A program made the position numbers and the translations under genes. Below, piece by piece: positions 25,812 through 35,425 of a stretch of 64,000 nt of DNA. A model generated the notes under the pieces. The model was not told where the DNA came from and made no database searches. It was given only the letters and a program-made list of their open reading frames with translations. Every line of letters begins with the position of its first letter. Position 1 is the first letter of the stretch. The stretch lies in NCBI GenBank assembly GCA_964655355.1, contig CAZZMD010000005.1, forward strand, positions 1 to 64,000, written 5' to 3'. This DNA is from CALGDE01 sp964655355. Its GTDB lineage: Bacteria; Cyanobacteriota; Cyanobacteriia; CACIAM-69d.

Positions 25812-25874
25812 GGTGTGGTTGCTCCGGCGTCGTGGTTGATGATCCCCATAACTGGGATCCCGATACTTACCGTT

Positions 25875-27821
25875 CTAACTTGCTTCCGCGATTTCTGAGA
25901 GTTCTAACCAGCGCTCTGTGCCGGTCTCAATTGCCTGCTCTAGCTCCGCTAGCCGGGACGTAAGGGCTTCGATTTCGGTGTAGTCGCTGGGGGGATTATC
26001 GTAGAGGGTTTTCTCCAGGGTTTCTTTCTCCTCTTCCATGGCGGGGACTTTTTCTTCGAGGGCTTCCAGCTCCCGCTTTTCTTTGTAGGATAATTTCCGC
26101 GATCGCTCCCCCGCCTGAGATTTTTTAGTGTGAGGTGGATTAGACGCTTTAGTTTTCTGAGTCTCTTTTTGCTTCGTCTCTGCTTCCAGTTCCTTGGCTC
26201 GGGCTTCTTCTCGCGCGCAAAAGTCTAGGTAGGTGGAATAATTGCCCGGATATTGGCGCACGTTGCCTCCCGGCTCCAGGGCAAAGATGCGATTGGTCAC
26301 CCGATCCAGAAAATAGCGATCGTGGGACACAACGATGACACAGCCCCCAAAGGATTCCAGATATTCCTCCAGGACCGCTAGGGTTTGTACATCCAAATCA
26401 TTCGTCGGCTCGTCTAATACCAATACATTGGGGGCAGTCATCAGCACCCGCAACAAAAATAGCCGCCGCTTCTCTCCTCCGGATAATTTTTCGATGGGGG
26501 CAAATTGCATATCGGGCGGGAATAGGAACCGCTCCAACATTTGTGATGCCGTAATCGTTGTTCCGTCGGCGGTGGCGACCAGTTCTGCGGCGTCCTTGAG
26601 GTAGTTGATAACCCGCCAATTGCCCTTGTCGCTTAGGTCGTCGGTGTGCTGGTCAAAATAGCCCACATGGACCGTTTGCCCCAGACTCACTTCCCCTGCA
26701 TCGGGGGCTAGCCGCTGAATCATGATATTGACCAGGGTGGATTTGCCGGCTCCGTTGCCGCCGATAATGCCGACCCGATCCTGGGGCTCAAACGTATACG
26801 TAAAATCTTTGATTAGGGTGCGATCGCCATAGGATTTGGAGATGTTTTTAATCTCAATGACTTTCTTGCCGATGCGCCGAGAGGCGGTGGCAATATCGAC
26901 CTTGCCCAGGTCTTCCTTAAACTCTCGCCCCTTCATCTCGTTGTAGCGATCAATGCGGGCTTTTTGCTTGGTACTCCGGGCTTTTGCCCCCCGTCGTAGC
27001 CAGGCTAATTCCCGGCGTAGGACGCCCTTTAATTTCTGTTTACTGCTGGCGGTGACGGCTTCTTCTTCCGCCTTTTTCTCTAGGTAATAACCGTAATTAC
27101 CGGCAAACGAGGATAAATCTCCTCGGTCGAGTTCCAAAATTCGATTGGTAACCCGATCCAAAAAATAGCGATCGTGGGTCACCAGCAACACTGCGCCGCG
27201 ATAGCTTTTCAAATAATCCTGGAGCCATTCCACCGATAGGGCATCCAGGTGGTTGGTGGGCTCGTCCATCAGCAATAAATCTGGCTCCGATAACAGAGCT
27301 GTCGCTAGGGCAATCCGCTTGCGATATCCCCCGGATAAATCCCCGACCCGCGCCGAAAAGTTATCGATCCCCAGCTTCGATAGCACCACCTTCGCCTGGG
27401 TTTCCAAATCCCATCCCCCGGCGGCATCAATGCGATCGCCTAGGTCGGCCATTTCTGCCATCAATCGGTCCACATTGTCGTCCGGCTGGGGATTGGCCAA
27501 TCGCTGGGACAACAGTTCATAATCCCGCACCAGATTCAGGCGATCGCTACAGTCGGCGAACACCTGTTCCAATACCGTCCGCTCTTCGTCTACCGGCGGT
27601 TGCTGGGGGAGATACACCACCCGATATTTGGCATTTATCCAGCGATCTCCCTGATCCAGGGGCTCCATCCCCGCCAGCATTTTCATCAGGGTGGATTTAC
27701 CGGAGCCATTGGTGCCGATTAGCCCCACCTTTTCCCCTTCCTCCAGGCTCAAATTGCCATCTTGCAAAATGACCTTAATGCCAAAATCCTTGGCCGCATT
27801 TTTAAGGGTGAGAATGCTCAT
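25875..27821 (-). CDS. uup: ABC-F ATPase, Uup type
   Basis: A 648-residue soluble protein with two ATP-binding cassettes and no membrane domain. Walker A motifs GTNGSGKST and GGNGAGKST, signature motifs LSGGYRKRIALA and LSGGEKRRLFLL, and Walker B LLLMDEPTNHLD and VLVLDEPTNDLD are intact. The inter-domain linker is basic (WLRRGAKARSTKQKARIDRY). The C-terminal 100 residues form a coiled coil (RELEALEEKVPAMEEEKETL), the DNA/ribosome-binding arm typical of Uup rather than EttA. Uup acts on the ribosome and in genome stability. Confidence 0.92.
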   Translation of the reverse strand: MSILTLKNAAKDFGIKVILQDGNLSLEEGEKVGLIGTNGSGKSTLMKMLAGMEPLDQGDRWINAKYRVVYLPQQPPVDEERTVLEQVFADCSDRLNLVRDYELLSQRLANPQPDDNVDRLMAEMADLGDRIDAAGGWDLETQAKVVLSKLGIDNFSARVGDLSGGYRKRIALATALLSEPDLLLMDEPTNHLDALSVEWLQDYLKSYRGAVLLVTHDRYFLDRVTNRILELDRGDLSSFAGNYGYYLEKKAEEEAVTASSKQKLKGVLRRELAWLRRGAKARSTKQKARIDRYNEMKGREFKEDLGKVDIATASRRIGKKVIEIKNISKSYGDRTLIKDFTYTFEPQDRVGIIGGNGAGKSTLVNIMIQRLAPDAGEVSLGQTVHVGYFDQHTDDLSDKGNWRVINYLKDAAELVATADGTTITASQMLERFLFPPDMQFAPIEKLSGGEKRRLFLLRVLMTAPNVLVLDEPTNDLDVQTLAVLEEYLESFGGCVIVVSHDRYFLDRVTNRIFALEPGGNVRQYPGNYSTYLDFCAREEARAKELEAETKQKETQKTKASNPPHTKKSQAGERSRKLSYKEKRELEALEEKVPAMEEEKETLEKTLYDNPPSDYTEIEALTSRLAELEQAIETGTERWLELSEIAEAS

Positions 27822-27886
27822 CGGTTTGCACCGGTTGGATGGAGAGGAGGGTGGGGCAGGAGCAGGCGATCGTTAATGAGCAAATG

Positions 27887-28318
27887 TTAGTGATCGGAGG
27901 CTGCGACTTTTCTCCGTTCTTCTTCGATCCGTTCTTCAATGCTATCCAAGGTGTTGACCACTAAGCGTTTGGCCTGGAGCTGCCATCCCCATTTTTGGAT
28001 GGTCCAAGCGGCGACGACACCGGCACCGGTAAACAGCAAATCCCCGGGTTGATTCATGGAGACGGCCAACAGCAAGCCCAGACCGGCAATGCCCCAAAAG
28101 GGTAGGGCGACCGCTTGACGCTGGTTTTCAACGGTCAACGCTAACCCGTCTTTGGGGAGTTCTTCTTGCAATTGTTCGCGGACGGCTTGCTGTTCCGCGA
28201 GGGGGACGCTAAGGGCGATTTTCTGTTGGAGCTTTTCCACTTTGCGGGCGGTGGTGCTGAAGTTGGTTAGCTCGTCCTCGGCCATCAGCACAAGGCGTTT
28301 GGTTTGATTAATGGTCAT
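27887..28318 (-). CDS. hypothetical membrane protein with coiled-coil ends
   Basis: A 143-residue protein: an N-terminal helix rich in Glu/Gln/Lys (about 10-55), two probable membrane spans (about 73-92 and 95-110, ALPFWGIAGLGLLLAVSM and GDLLFTGAGVVAAWTI), and a charged C-terminal helix (LDSIEERIEEERRKV). It is not recognised. It lies 65 bases upstream-side of uup on the same strand (uup starts at 27821), so the two may be co-transcribed. Confidence 0.65.
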   Translation of the reverse strand: MTINQTKRLVLMAEDELTNFSTTARKVEKLQQKIALSVPLAEQQAVREQLQEELPKDGLALTVENQRQAVALPFWGIAGLGLLLAVSMNQPGDLLFTGAGVVAAWTIQKWGWQLQAKRLVVNTLDSIEERIEEERRKVAASDH

Positions 28319-28614
28319 GGTTGGGCGTCACTCAGAAAATGAATTGGGTTGGACAGGCTGGCGGTATCAGCGGGGGGTAAATTTCGACCGATTTGGGACG
28401 GTTTACCGGGAGCTATCCCAATTAAGTTGGCTTAGGATAGGGGCACGACTAATGCTAGTTAGTGGGACGCGGCCGTCACCGAGGCGTTATTCAGCATAAC
28501 GGGTTGTGTGGTACCCATGGGATGCTCCCAGGGGGAGATTTCCTACAGGGAGGAGCGCCGACGGATGCAGCCCGCGAGTCATGGCAGTGGTGAGTTAAGC
28601 AGTGGTGAGTTCAT

Positions 28615-28986
28615 ATGACCCCTGAACCTAAGGATCCGCAGGATTTACAGCAACGGCTACGGGAGATTGAGGCGGAGTTGAACAGTGCCTCGGAGCCGGC
28701 TTCAGCGGAGCCGGTGAGGGCATCGGTGAGCAATCCATCGGGCATGGGTGATACAGAAGTGTCTTTGGCGGCGATCGCCTCGTCGGTGATGGGCTGGTTT
28801 AACGGATTGGGCTCCACGGGCAAAATTATTGCGGGGGTGATTGGCGCTTTTGCTGCCCTGACGCTACTGAGGATTACCGTGACGTTGGTGTCTACGGTGG
28901 TCAGCCTGGTGGCCCTGGGCTTGATTGCTTACGCGGCTTATCGGATTTGGATTGCACCTAAGACTGACGATATTTCGAAGGGTTAG
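28615..28986 (+). CDS. hypothetical small membrane protein
   Basis: A 123-residue protein beginning with a charged helix (PQDLQQRLREIEAELNSASE), followed by a Ser/Ala linker, a short amphipathic WFNGLGSTGKIIAG stretch and two hydrophobic segments (about 77-112). It resembles cyanobacterial thylakoid- or plasma-membrane small proteins in plan but no family is recognised. Convergent with the lytic transglycosylase gene whose stop is 45 bases away. The ATG at 28615 has no strong ribosome-binding site. Confidence 0.6.
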   Translation: MTPEPKDPQDLQQRLREIEAELNSASEPASAEPVRASVSNPSGMGDTEVSLAAIASSVMGWFNGLGSTGKIIAGVIGAFAALTLLRITVTLVSTVVSLVALGLIAYAAYRIWIAPKTDDISKG

Positions 28987-29030
28987 GGGCTAAGGGTTGG
29001 AAGCCAAAAGTTAAGGGTTAGTCCAAACGG

Positions 29031-31280
29031 TTAAGGACCGACGGTACGCTGGATCAGGGCTTGGGTTTCTGTGTCGTAAAGTCGTACGTAATTCCAATAG
29101 TTCCCTAGGACCGCTTTGACATAGTTGCGGGTTTCCGGGAAGGGGATTTGTTCGACAAATCGATCAAAATCCTGGGGGTTAAACCGTTCAATCCATTTGG
29201 CAATATTGCCTGGACCCGCGTTGTAGCTGGCGATCGCATACATGGAATTCCCGTCATATTGCTCGTGGGTATAGTCCAAAAACCAAGTGCCCAGGGCCAG
29301 GTTATCGATGGGATCCCGCAGATCGAAATCTGGGAGTCCAATTTCCTTCGCACCCCAGTCTCCGGTGCCCGGCAACACCTGCATTAGCCCGATCGCCCCG
29401 GCCACAGACACAATATCTTTCTCAAAACGGGATTCCTGACGAATCAGCCCTGCTATTAGCAAGGGATGGAAATTACGGTTTTCGGCGGCGGCTTCGATGG
29501 CGTCGGCATAGGGCAGCTTGTAAAGGGCATGCCAATAGGCATCGGTTTGGGATAAGGCAGCATAATCAGCCCGCTCCTCCGGTAAATCCCGCCATGCCAG
29601 GTTGGACAGTAGGAAAATGCCCCGCAGGTTATCCCCCTGCAGCTGTCGCATAATCCCATCGGTGTATTGCTCGGGCACACTGGGCGATCGCTGGTTCCGC
29701 TGGGCTTGCCATTCTTCCCAGGCGGCGTCATCTAGGCGCAGTTGATACAGCTCCTGGAGGGCAGGGCTTCCGACGGGCAGGGGCGATCGCGTGGTGGGCA
29801 ATTGGGTGTTGGGGCGTAGCTGTCGCACCGTCGTGAAATCGCCGACGGGCAGCCCCAATTCATCGGCGGACCGCCAGGCGTAGTAGGAGTCGGGGTGATT
29901 TTTCAGCACAAACTGATAGCTGCGGATGGCGGCGTCCGATTGGTTTCCCCGGCTATACCATTTCCCCAACCAAAATCCCGCTTGGGCCGCTAACTCGCTG
30001 TCGGGGGCCTGGTCCACTAGGGCTTGAGCCTGGGTGACCGCATTCGCGATTTGATTATTTTGGGCGGCCTGCCAAGCCCACTCCCAGCGCAGCTCGGCGG
30101 CGGTTTCACTATCCCCATGGCTCCCAAACAATTTTTGTCGCAGTTGGGTTGCCGTTTGAGGGCTCCCAAGTTCATCAAACGCCGTTGCCTGCAGGGCGAT
30201 TACCTCGCCGGCCAGGTGGGGAAATTGAGTGAGGGTACTCTCCAATACTTTCAGTCGGTCCTGGGCTGGCAATAGCCCTGCCAATTTCACCCGTGCTTCC
30301 CCCGTTTCCGGTGCCTCGGGAAACTGTCGGATCGCCCGTTGATAGGCCGCGATCGCCTCGGGCTTTTTCCTGCCCAATTGCAATCCCCGCCCCGCCCGAT
30401 AGGCATTCCGAGGCGTCGGGGACGCTTTTGTGTAAGCTTCTCCGGCCTGGCGATATTGAAATTTCGACCAATAAATTCCCGCGATCGCCTCCCACTCTTC
30501 TGGGGTCAAGATATCGCTATGGCGTTTCTCCAACTTCACCAGATAGGTGCCAATGTTGGGATCATCCGGCGAATAGCGCACCAGATGCCGCAGCAGTTGA
30601 GGATCGTCCGGTGCAGCTTGCAGCCGTTCTTTGACGATCGCGATCGTCTTGGGATGCTGTTTTAGATAGACATTGCTTGCTGGGCTATCTGCCTCTGTCG
30701 GCGGTTGCGCTTCCGCCCCCCCACCAATCACCCCATCCCAAAATGCTGATCGCTCATCCCGCAGCGCATAATTGGCCTCCACCGTCAGGAAATCACTCAA
30801 CTCCGCCGACTCCAATAGCGATCGCCATTGTTCCGGCACTGTGGGATCCCCGGTCGCCGCCAATGCCTTCAGGCGCAACGCTTGAATCTGAGCCCCTAAG
30901 ACGCCATAATCCTGCTCCAAATTCTCCAGCCATTGCACCGCCTCCGCTGGCTGATTCTGGGCGATCGCATCCATTGCCAGTAAATATCGCGCCCGCCACT
31001 GGGTTGCCGATGATTCCCCCTGGGCCAGCGCCGTCAATGCTGCTTGCCGTTCCGCCGGTTCCTGGGTCAATAGCGGTACCAAAGGATTGTCCGGGGCGAT
31101 CGGGTCAAACTCTCCCCCGGTTCCTTTCGTCTCTCCCTGCCCGAATCCCAGGAAACTTCCCCCGTCCTGAAACTCTTGAATCCTTTGCTGTCCCCAAGGG
31201 GATACGGCTAATACGCCGCCGCCGATTAATGCGATGCAGCCCAATCCCAAAAGCGATCGCTGTAGAATTTTTTGCCCCAT
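29031..31280 (-). CDS. Slt70-type soluble lytic murein transglycosylase
   Basis: A 749-residue exported enzyme that cleaves peptidoglycan glycan strands to 1,6-anhydro-muropeptides. An N-terminal hydrophobic segment (LLGLGCIALIGGGVLAVSPW) is a signal or anchor. The long middle is a helical TPR-like superhelix, as in the Slt70 ring. The C-terminal SLT domain has the catalytic Glu in LIRQESRFEKD (near residue 614), AIGLMQVLPGTG, and the AIASYNAGPGNIAKW signature. An upstream ATG at 31304 exists, but AAGGAA six bases before the ATG at 31280 decides the start. Confidence 0.9.
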   Translation of the reverse strand: MGQKILQRSLLGLGCIALIGGGVLAVSPWGQQRIQEFQDGGSFLGFGQGETKGTGGEFDPIAPDNPLVPLLTQEPAERQAALTALAQGESSATQWRARYLLAMDAIAQNQPAEAVQWLENLEQDYGVLGAQIQALRLKALAATGDPTVPEQWRSLLESAELSDFLTVEANYALRDERSAFWDGVIGGGAEAQPPTEADSPASNVYLKQHPKTIAIVKERLQAAPDDPQLLRHLVRYSPDDPNIGTYLVKLEKRHSDILTPEEWEAIAGIYWSKFQYRQAGEAYTKASPTPRNAYRAGRGLQLGRKKPEAIAAYQRAIRQFPEAPETGEARVKLAGLLPAQDRLKVLESTLTQFPHLAGEVIALQATAFDELGSPQTATQLRQKLFGSHGDSETAAELRWEWAWQAAQNNQIANAVTQAQALVDQAPDSELAAQAGFWLGKWYSRGNQSDAAIRSYQFVLKNHPDSYYAWRSADELGLPVGDFTTVRQLRPNTQLPTTRSPLPVGSPALQELYQLRLDDAAWEEWQAQRNQRSPSVPEQYTDGIMRQLQGDNLRGIFLLSNLAWRDLPEERADYAALSQTDAYWHALYKLPYADAIEAAAENRNFHPLLIAGLIRQESRFEKDIVSVAGAIGLMQVLPGTGDWGAKEIGLPDFDLRDPIDNLALGTWFLDYTHEQYDGNSMYAIASYNAGPGNIAKWIERFNPQDFDRFVEQIPFPETRNYVKAVLGNYWNYVRLYDTETQALIQRTVGP

Positions 31281-31391
31281 AGTTTTCCTTCCCCAATCTC
31301 CCAAGAATACGATGGGCTTTGATAACGGATTTGGTGTAATTAGTTTTAGATCAAACTGGGCAGTTTTTGCCAGTTATTTAAATCAATAAAT

Positions 31392-32039
31392 CTAAAATTC
31401 AATGCCTTGCTGAGCAGGAATCCCCTGTTGAATGGGATGCTTGATTTTTTTCATTTCCGTTACTAAATCTGCCATTTCCAATAAATCATCAGGCGCATAT
31501 CGTCCCGTGGTTGCCACATGGCATAAATAGGGGCGATCGCGGATTCCCTCAATAACCGTATTCAAGTCGAGCTGTTGATTTTTCAAGGCGATATGTAGCT
31601 CATCTAAGACTACTAGGTTGATGTCGGGATCCTGAATATATTGCAGCGCCATTTCCCAGGCCGCCTGGGCCATCGCCCGATCCTGTGCAGGGTCTTGCGT
31701 TTCCCAGGTGAATCCGCCCCCGAGGGTATGAATCTCGACCGGCATCCCTAGGGTTTTTAACTTGGTCAGCATCAGGCGATCGCCATCGGGATAGGCCTCT
31801 GAATTTTTTACAAACTGAACCACTGCCACCTTTAGATCATGGGCCAGATGGCGATAGACTAAATTCATTGCGCCGCTGGTTTTACCCTTTCCTAATCCAG
31901 TAAAAAGCAAATATAATCCCTTTTCATTGCCCTCGCGATCGCGGTGAGATTTATCTTTTGCCGCCTTTTTCTTCTGCAACCGTAATTGCTCTGTATCGTC
32001 TTTGGTTGCTGCACCCATAACACCCGTTCTCCCTGACAT
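31392..32039 (-). CDS. cobO: cob(I)yrinic acid a,c-diamide adenosyltransferase
   Basis: A 215-residue CobO/BtuR enzyme that attaches the 5'-deoxyadenosyl ligand to reduced corrinoids. Features are the P-loop GLGKGKTSGAMNL near residue 50, VQFVKN, LGGGFTWETQDPAQDRA near 105, VVLDELHIALK near 145 and the conserved VTEMKKIKHP near the C-terminus. It is soluble. The enzyme supports the B12 supply used by MetH at the other end of the window. It lies 47 bases from the membrane protein gene upstream. Confidence 0.93.
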   Translation of the reverse strand: MSGRTGVMGAATKDDTEQLRLQKKKAAKDKSHRDREGNEKGLYLLFTGLGKGKTSGAMNLVYRHLAHDLKVAVVQFVKNSEAYPDGDRLMLTKLKTLGMPVEIHTLGGGFTWETQDPAQDRAMAQAAWEMALQYIQDPDINLVVLDELHIALKNQQLDLNTVIEGIRDRPYLCHVATTGRYAPDDLLEMADLVTEMKKIKHPIQQGIPAQQGIEF

Positions 32040-32086
32040 TAATTTGATATTGATCTGATATTAAATTGGTTTTTGATGCTGGGAAT

Positions 32087-32800
32087 TTAAGATGCGATCG
32101 CCGTTTCGGAATTCGCCCTAAAAAGGGAGGGGCGCAATAGTAAATATACGAGCGGTCCTAGGAGGGGAATGCAGGCGATCGCAACCCAGAGCCCAGGATT
32201 TTCGCCCCCCCGTCGCCGCATATCATCCCCCACCAAGGAGGGAAACAACAGGGATAGGGCACAAAAATCTAAACTCATGACATGGACAAATTTACTGGTT
32301 TGCCACTGCTCTACGAATGCCCCCCAATCTCCCTGGGTAATGCCGTAGGTGGCGAGCGCTCCCGCCCCCAATAGCAAGGCCAGCGCCAGCCATCGGGAAT
32401 CCCAAAATCGTAAATTCCGTAGCCGCCTTTCTGTAAACTCCTGGGTTGCCGAATCCGTCATCGGCTGTCGCAACGCTAGATAGGGCAACACTGCAAATGC
32501 GCCGACCCCAAAGGATGCTGCCCAAAATGGCCAAGCTTTCGGCGATCGCCCATGGCCATCCGCCAGGAGGATGCAGCCGTAGACCATTGGCCAAATCCCC
32601 ATCAAATTAAAGAGCGCCACCAACAGCGGATTTAGCCCGGCCGTTTGCCCGCTGGACAATTTCACAATGACATCCAAGGTTTCTGGATCATCCGGCGGTG
32701 CTAGGACAACGGCATAAGCAATAAAACCTAGCCATAAAAAGCCGAAAGCCCATCTTGATAGGTTCTGTCCTGCTTCAACTTCCTGGGAGCTAGAGTTCAT
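32087..32800 (-). CDS. conserved polytopic membrane protein
   Basis: A 237-residue protein with about six hydrophobic spans (for example FGFLWLGFIAYAVVLAPP, LVALFNLMGIWPMVYGCILL, FWAASFGVGAFAVLPYLALR, WLALALLLGAGALATYG, LDFCALSLLFPSLVG, LWVAIACIPLLGPLVYLLL). Loop motifs PPDDPETLDVIV and ADGHGRSP stand out. Similar proteins occur in cyanobacteria and plastid-bearing plants, from memory of the family pattern, without a proven function. The gene sits between hrcA and cobO, all on the minus strand. Confidence 0.7.
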   Translation of the reverse strand: MNSSSQEVEAGQNLSRWAFGFLWLGFIAYAVVLAPPDDPETLDVIVKLSSGQTAGLNPLLVALFNLMGIWPMVYGCILLADGHGRSPKAWPFWAASFGVGAFAVLPYLALRQPMTDSATQEFTERRLRNLRFWDSRWLALALLLGAGALATYGITQGDWGAFVEQWQTSKFVHVMSLDFCALSLLFPSLVGDDMRRRGGENPGLWVAIACIPLLGPLVYLLLRPSLFRANSETAIAS

Positions 32801-32911
32801 GATTGTGTAACTTGTTGAGGTGTTAAACTTTCAGTGTTTTAGATTGTTGACTTGTCAAGTTGCTCGAGCCTCCGTATTCCCATGTTTTTAACTTGTTGAA
32901 TGTTGATAAAG

Positions 32912-34078
32912 TTATATGGACGGGGTGACGGCTTCTGAGAGGAATTCGGCGGTGGAGTCTACTAGGGCGATCGCGGTGTCGTAGTCCATGCGGGTGGGGC
33001 CTAGGAGTCCGACGCTGCCCCAGTGGTTGGTGGAGTCGCCGTATTGGGATGAGATAAGGGAGTAGTTTTGGATGGGTTCCCATGGGTTTTCGGAGCCGAT
33101 GCGGACGGTGACTTGCCGTTGGGTCCGTTGGGTTGGGGGGGGAGATGCCCCGTAGATCAGGGCGCTGAGGTGGTCTTGTTCCTCTTCTAGTAGGTGGAGC
33201 AGGGTTTGGACTTGTTCAAGTTCGGTGAATTCCGGTTGGCGTAGGACGGTGGAGACGCCGCCAATCATGATTTTGGTGTTTGAGGGGGTGGGGATGGCCT
33301 GTTGGCTCAATTCTTGGAGTAGGACCTGTAGGAAGTCGCCGTAGTGTTCGAATTGTTTGCCTAGTTCTTGCCAGTCGAGGGTGGATAGGTCCCCTACGGT
33401 GTGATTTTGAAGTTGGCAGCTTAGGAAGTTGGAGACGAGGCTGAGTTCTTGGTTGAGATGCTCTGGATCGAGCCCTTCCCAGGGGTTGGGGTCCATGGTT
33501 TCGGCGGGCGATCGCGGTTCGGAAATGGGCGGGGATAGGGTGATCAGGCTCGAATAACTTTCGTAGGTTTGGGTGACCAATAGGGCCATGATTTTGCCCG
33601 GTTCCATGGGCAATAGTCGGATCTGATGGACTTTGCTGAGGGGGGCTTGGGGGAGGGTGATGAGGGCGATGCAGCCGCTGAGTTCGGCTAGGATTTGGGC
33701 TGCTCCTTTGAGCAATAAATCCAAATGATTGAGGCGGAAACGGGTGCCTAGGCTTTCATGGCTCAGGCGTTCGTTCAAAATTCGTTCTGCGAAGTCCCGT
33801 TCTGCGGCGATCGCCTCTGATTCCAATGGATATAAATAGTGATCAACGTAGACCCGATAGCCCGAGTCGGAGGGGATACGCCCTGCTGAGGTATGGGGTT
33901 GATATAGGAGTCCGACTTTTTCCAGGCGTCCCATGGTGTTTCGGACGGTTGCCGGGCTTGCGCCAATGTCATATTCCTTGACCAGCACTTTTGAGCCAAC
34001 GGGCTCCGCTGTCGCCACATAGTGGCGAATAATTGCCTTGAGTATGGACGCCTGTCTGGGGGAAAGGTTGAGATCCAT
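32912..34078 (-). CDS. hrcA: heat-inducible transcription repressor HrcA
   Basis: A 388-residue repressor that binds CIRCE operators before groEL-type genes and is kept active by GroEL. The N-terminal winged helix is evident (LSPRQASILKAIIRHYVATA, EPVGSKVLVKEYDIGASPAT, VRNTMGRLEKVGLLYQPHTS, AGRIPSDSGYRVYVD), as are the dimerisation and GAF-like domains ending in GSVGLLGPTRMDYDTAI. I found no CIRCE element (TTAGCACTC-N9-GAGTGCTAA) in this window, so its targets are elsewhere. Confidence 0.95.
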   Translation of the reverse strand: MDLNLSPRQASILKAIIRHYVATAEPVGSKVLVKEYDIGASPATVRNTMGRLEKVGLLYQPHTSAGRIPSDSGYRVYVDHYLYPLESEAIAAERDFAERILNERLSHESLGTRFRLNHLDLLLKGAAQILAELSGCIALITLPQAPLSKVHQIRLLPMEPGKIMALLVTQTYESYSSLITLSPPISEPRSPAETMDPNPWEGLDPEHLNQELSLVSNFLSCQLQNHTVGDLSTLDWQELGKQFEHYGDFLQVLLQELSQQAIPTPSNTKIMIGGVSTVLRQPEFTELEQVQTLLHLLEEEQDHLSALIYGASPPPTQRTQRQVTVRIGSENPWEPIQNYSLISSQYGDSTNHWGSVGLLGPTRMDYDTAIALVDSTAEFLSEAVTPSI

Positions 34079-34594
34079 AAACGTTCAGGTAAAGCGCTTC
34101 AAAGGAAATCGAAAGAAAAGGTGGGCGTGGGCAATGATGCCGAAGAGAGTTTGATAGTTTTTGGTGGGGTCGGTTTTATTTTGCTCAGAATCTATCTATT
34201 TCGGATCTGTCTATATTGTCGGACTAAAGGGTCAGTGGGGAAGTCAGCGCTGATACTCAAGTCTTAATCCCGACAGTCCCGAGGTTGCGATCGCGGTATC
34301 GCATTCCCTTTCAGGGTAATTGAATCGCAACCTGAAGTTGCAATTTGGAATTGCAATCTGGTGCTCTTGGGCGGCTGTGGCACAATAAAAGAGCCCGGCC
34401 ATTGCGGGAAATTTCCAACCGGATTTCCTGGCGATCCAGGGATACGGTGTGGGGCATGGGTCTAGCGACTGGAGAGAAATGGGAATGCTTCTCAGAATAG
34501 CAAAATCCTTGAACCTCTCTGTCTGGGAGACTTTCGAGGCATTGACGAGGAATTGAGCCGCTGAAAATCCTGATGCTGGTGTGTAGGGTCTGCT
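34079..34594. other. 516-base divergent spacer upstream of hrcA
   Basis: No gene is supported. It contains a perfect eight-pair hairpin TTGCAATT/AATTGCAA with a three-base loop at 34338-34356, within an A/T-rich stretch where the motif AATTGCAA-like recurs. Promoters for hrcA and the TPR gene are expected here. Confidence 0.5.
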
Positions 34595-35065
34595 ATGAAT
34601 GATGCGTCTCTAGAAGCTTTGGTTGAAGCGTTGAAAAATGCGGATGGTGAGGTTCGCGATCGCGCCACCCGTGAGCTTTGGCAGCATTGGTTTACCCAGA
34701 AGGGAGTCCAGGGGCTTTCTCGGCTTCAAGAGGTCCAGGATTTAGTGGATGTGGGGCATTATCTCCAGGCGGAACAGCGGTTGACGGCGTTGATAGAAGC
34801 GCAGCCGGATTTTGCTGAAGCCTGGAATCGTCGTGCAGTTTTGCAATACACCCGGCATTATTATCGACGGGCTTTGGCGGATTGCCAGCAGGTGGTGGCC
34901 CTGGTGCCGTTCCATTTTGGGGCGCTTCATGGGATGGGCCTTTGCCATGCAGCTTTGGGAGAGTATCGTGAGGCGATCGCCGCTTTCCGCCGCGCCCTAG
35001 AAATCCAGCCCTATGCCCTGGTCAACCAGCGATTAATTCTGGAATGCACCGCCCGCCTCAGTTAG
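34595..35065 (+). CDS. TPR-repeat protein
   Basis: A 156-residue soluble helical protein. After a first helical pair (ALVEALKNADGEVRDRATRE) it has about three tetratricopeptide units: VGHYLQAEQRLTALIEAQPD, FAEAWNRRAVLQYTRHYYRR then ALADCQQVVALVPFHF, and GALHGMGLCHAALGEYREAI with AAFRRALEIQPY. Such proteins act as protein-interaction scaffolds; the partner is unknown. Convergent with the moaD gene, 34 bases apart. Confidence 0.85.
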   Translation: MNDASLEALVEALKNADGEVRDRATRELWQHWFTQKGVQGLSRLQEVQDLVDVGHYLQAEQRLTALIEAQPDFAEAWNRRAVLQYTRHYYRRALADCQQVVALVPFHFGALHGMGLCHAALGEYREAIAAFRRALEIQPYALVNQRLILECTARLS

Positions 35066-35099
35066 GCATGTCAGTATTAGACCCTAGCCACATTAAACT

Positions 35100-35360
35100 C
35101 TAGCCACCACTAACCGGAGGGATTGCGACTAGCTCGTCCCCATTATTCAAAACCGTTTCCGGGGGGACGAATTGTAGGTTAACCCCAAATCGGGTGAGCG
35201 ATCGCCATTGTTCCAGCTCCGGCTTTTCCTCCAATAGTTGATCAAAAATCTGAGCGACGGTGGTCCCCAACGGCACTTCTTTCACTAGCTCGGGCAGACC
35301 ATAGGCTTCTTGGAAGGCGGCAAATAACTTAACTGTGATCGTGATCGTCGAATCGCTCAT
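35100..35360 (-). CDS. moaD: molybdopterin synthase small subunit MoaD
   Basis: An 86-residue ubiquitin-fold sulfur carrier ending in the obligatory Gly-Gly (IPPVSGG), whose C-terminal thiocarboxylate supplies sulfur to precursor Z in molybdopterin synthesis. ITVKLFAAFQEAYGLPE is the typical N-terminal strand and helix. The ATG at 35360 is chosen over a TTG two codons upstream. MoaE is not adjacent. Works in the same pathway as moeA at 5.8 kb. A ThiS-type relative is a less likely alternative. Confidence 0.88.
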   Translation of the reverse strand: MSDSTITITVKLFAAFQEAYGLPELVKEVPLGTTVAQIFDQLLEEKPELEQWRSLTRFGVNLQFVPPETVLNNGDELVAIPPVSGG

Positions 35361-35425
35361 GGTCAATATTGCGAAGGGTTCAACCCTGATCTATATAGCG
35401 CAATCGCGTATCTATTGCGTCGTAT

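Noticed and set aside
34079..34594. CIRCE element near hrcA
   Set aside because: No TTAGCACTC-N9-GAGTGCTAA-like sequence was found in the spacer.
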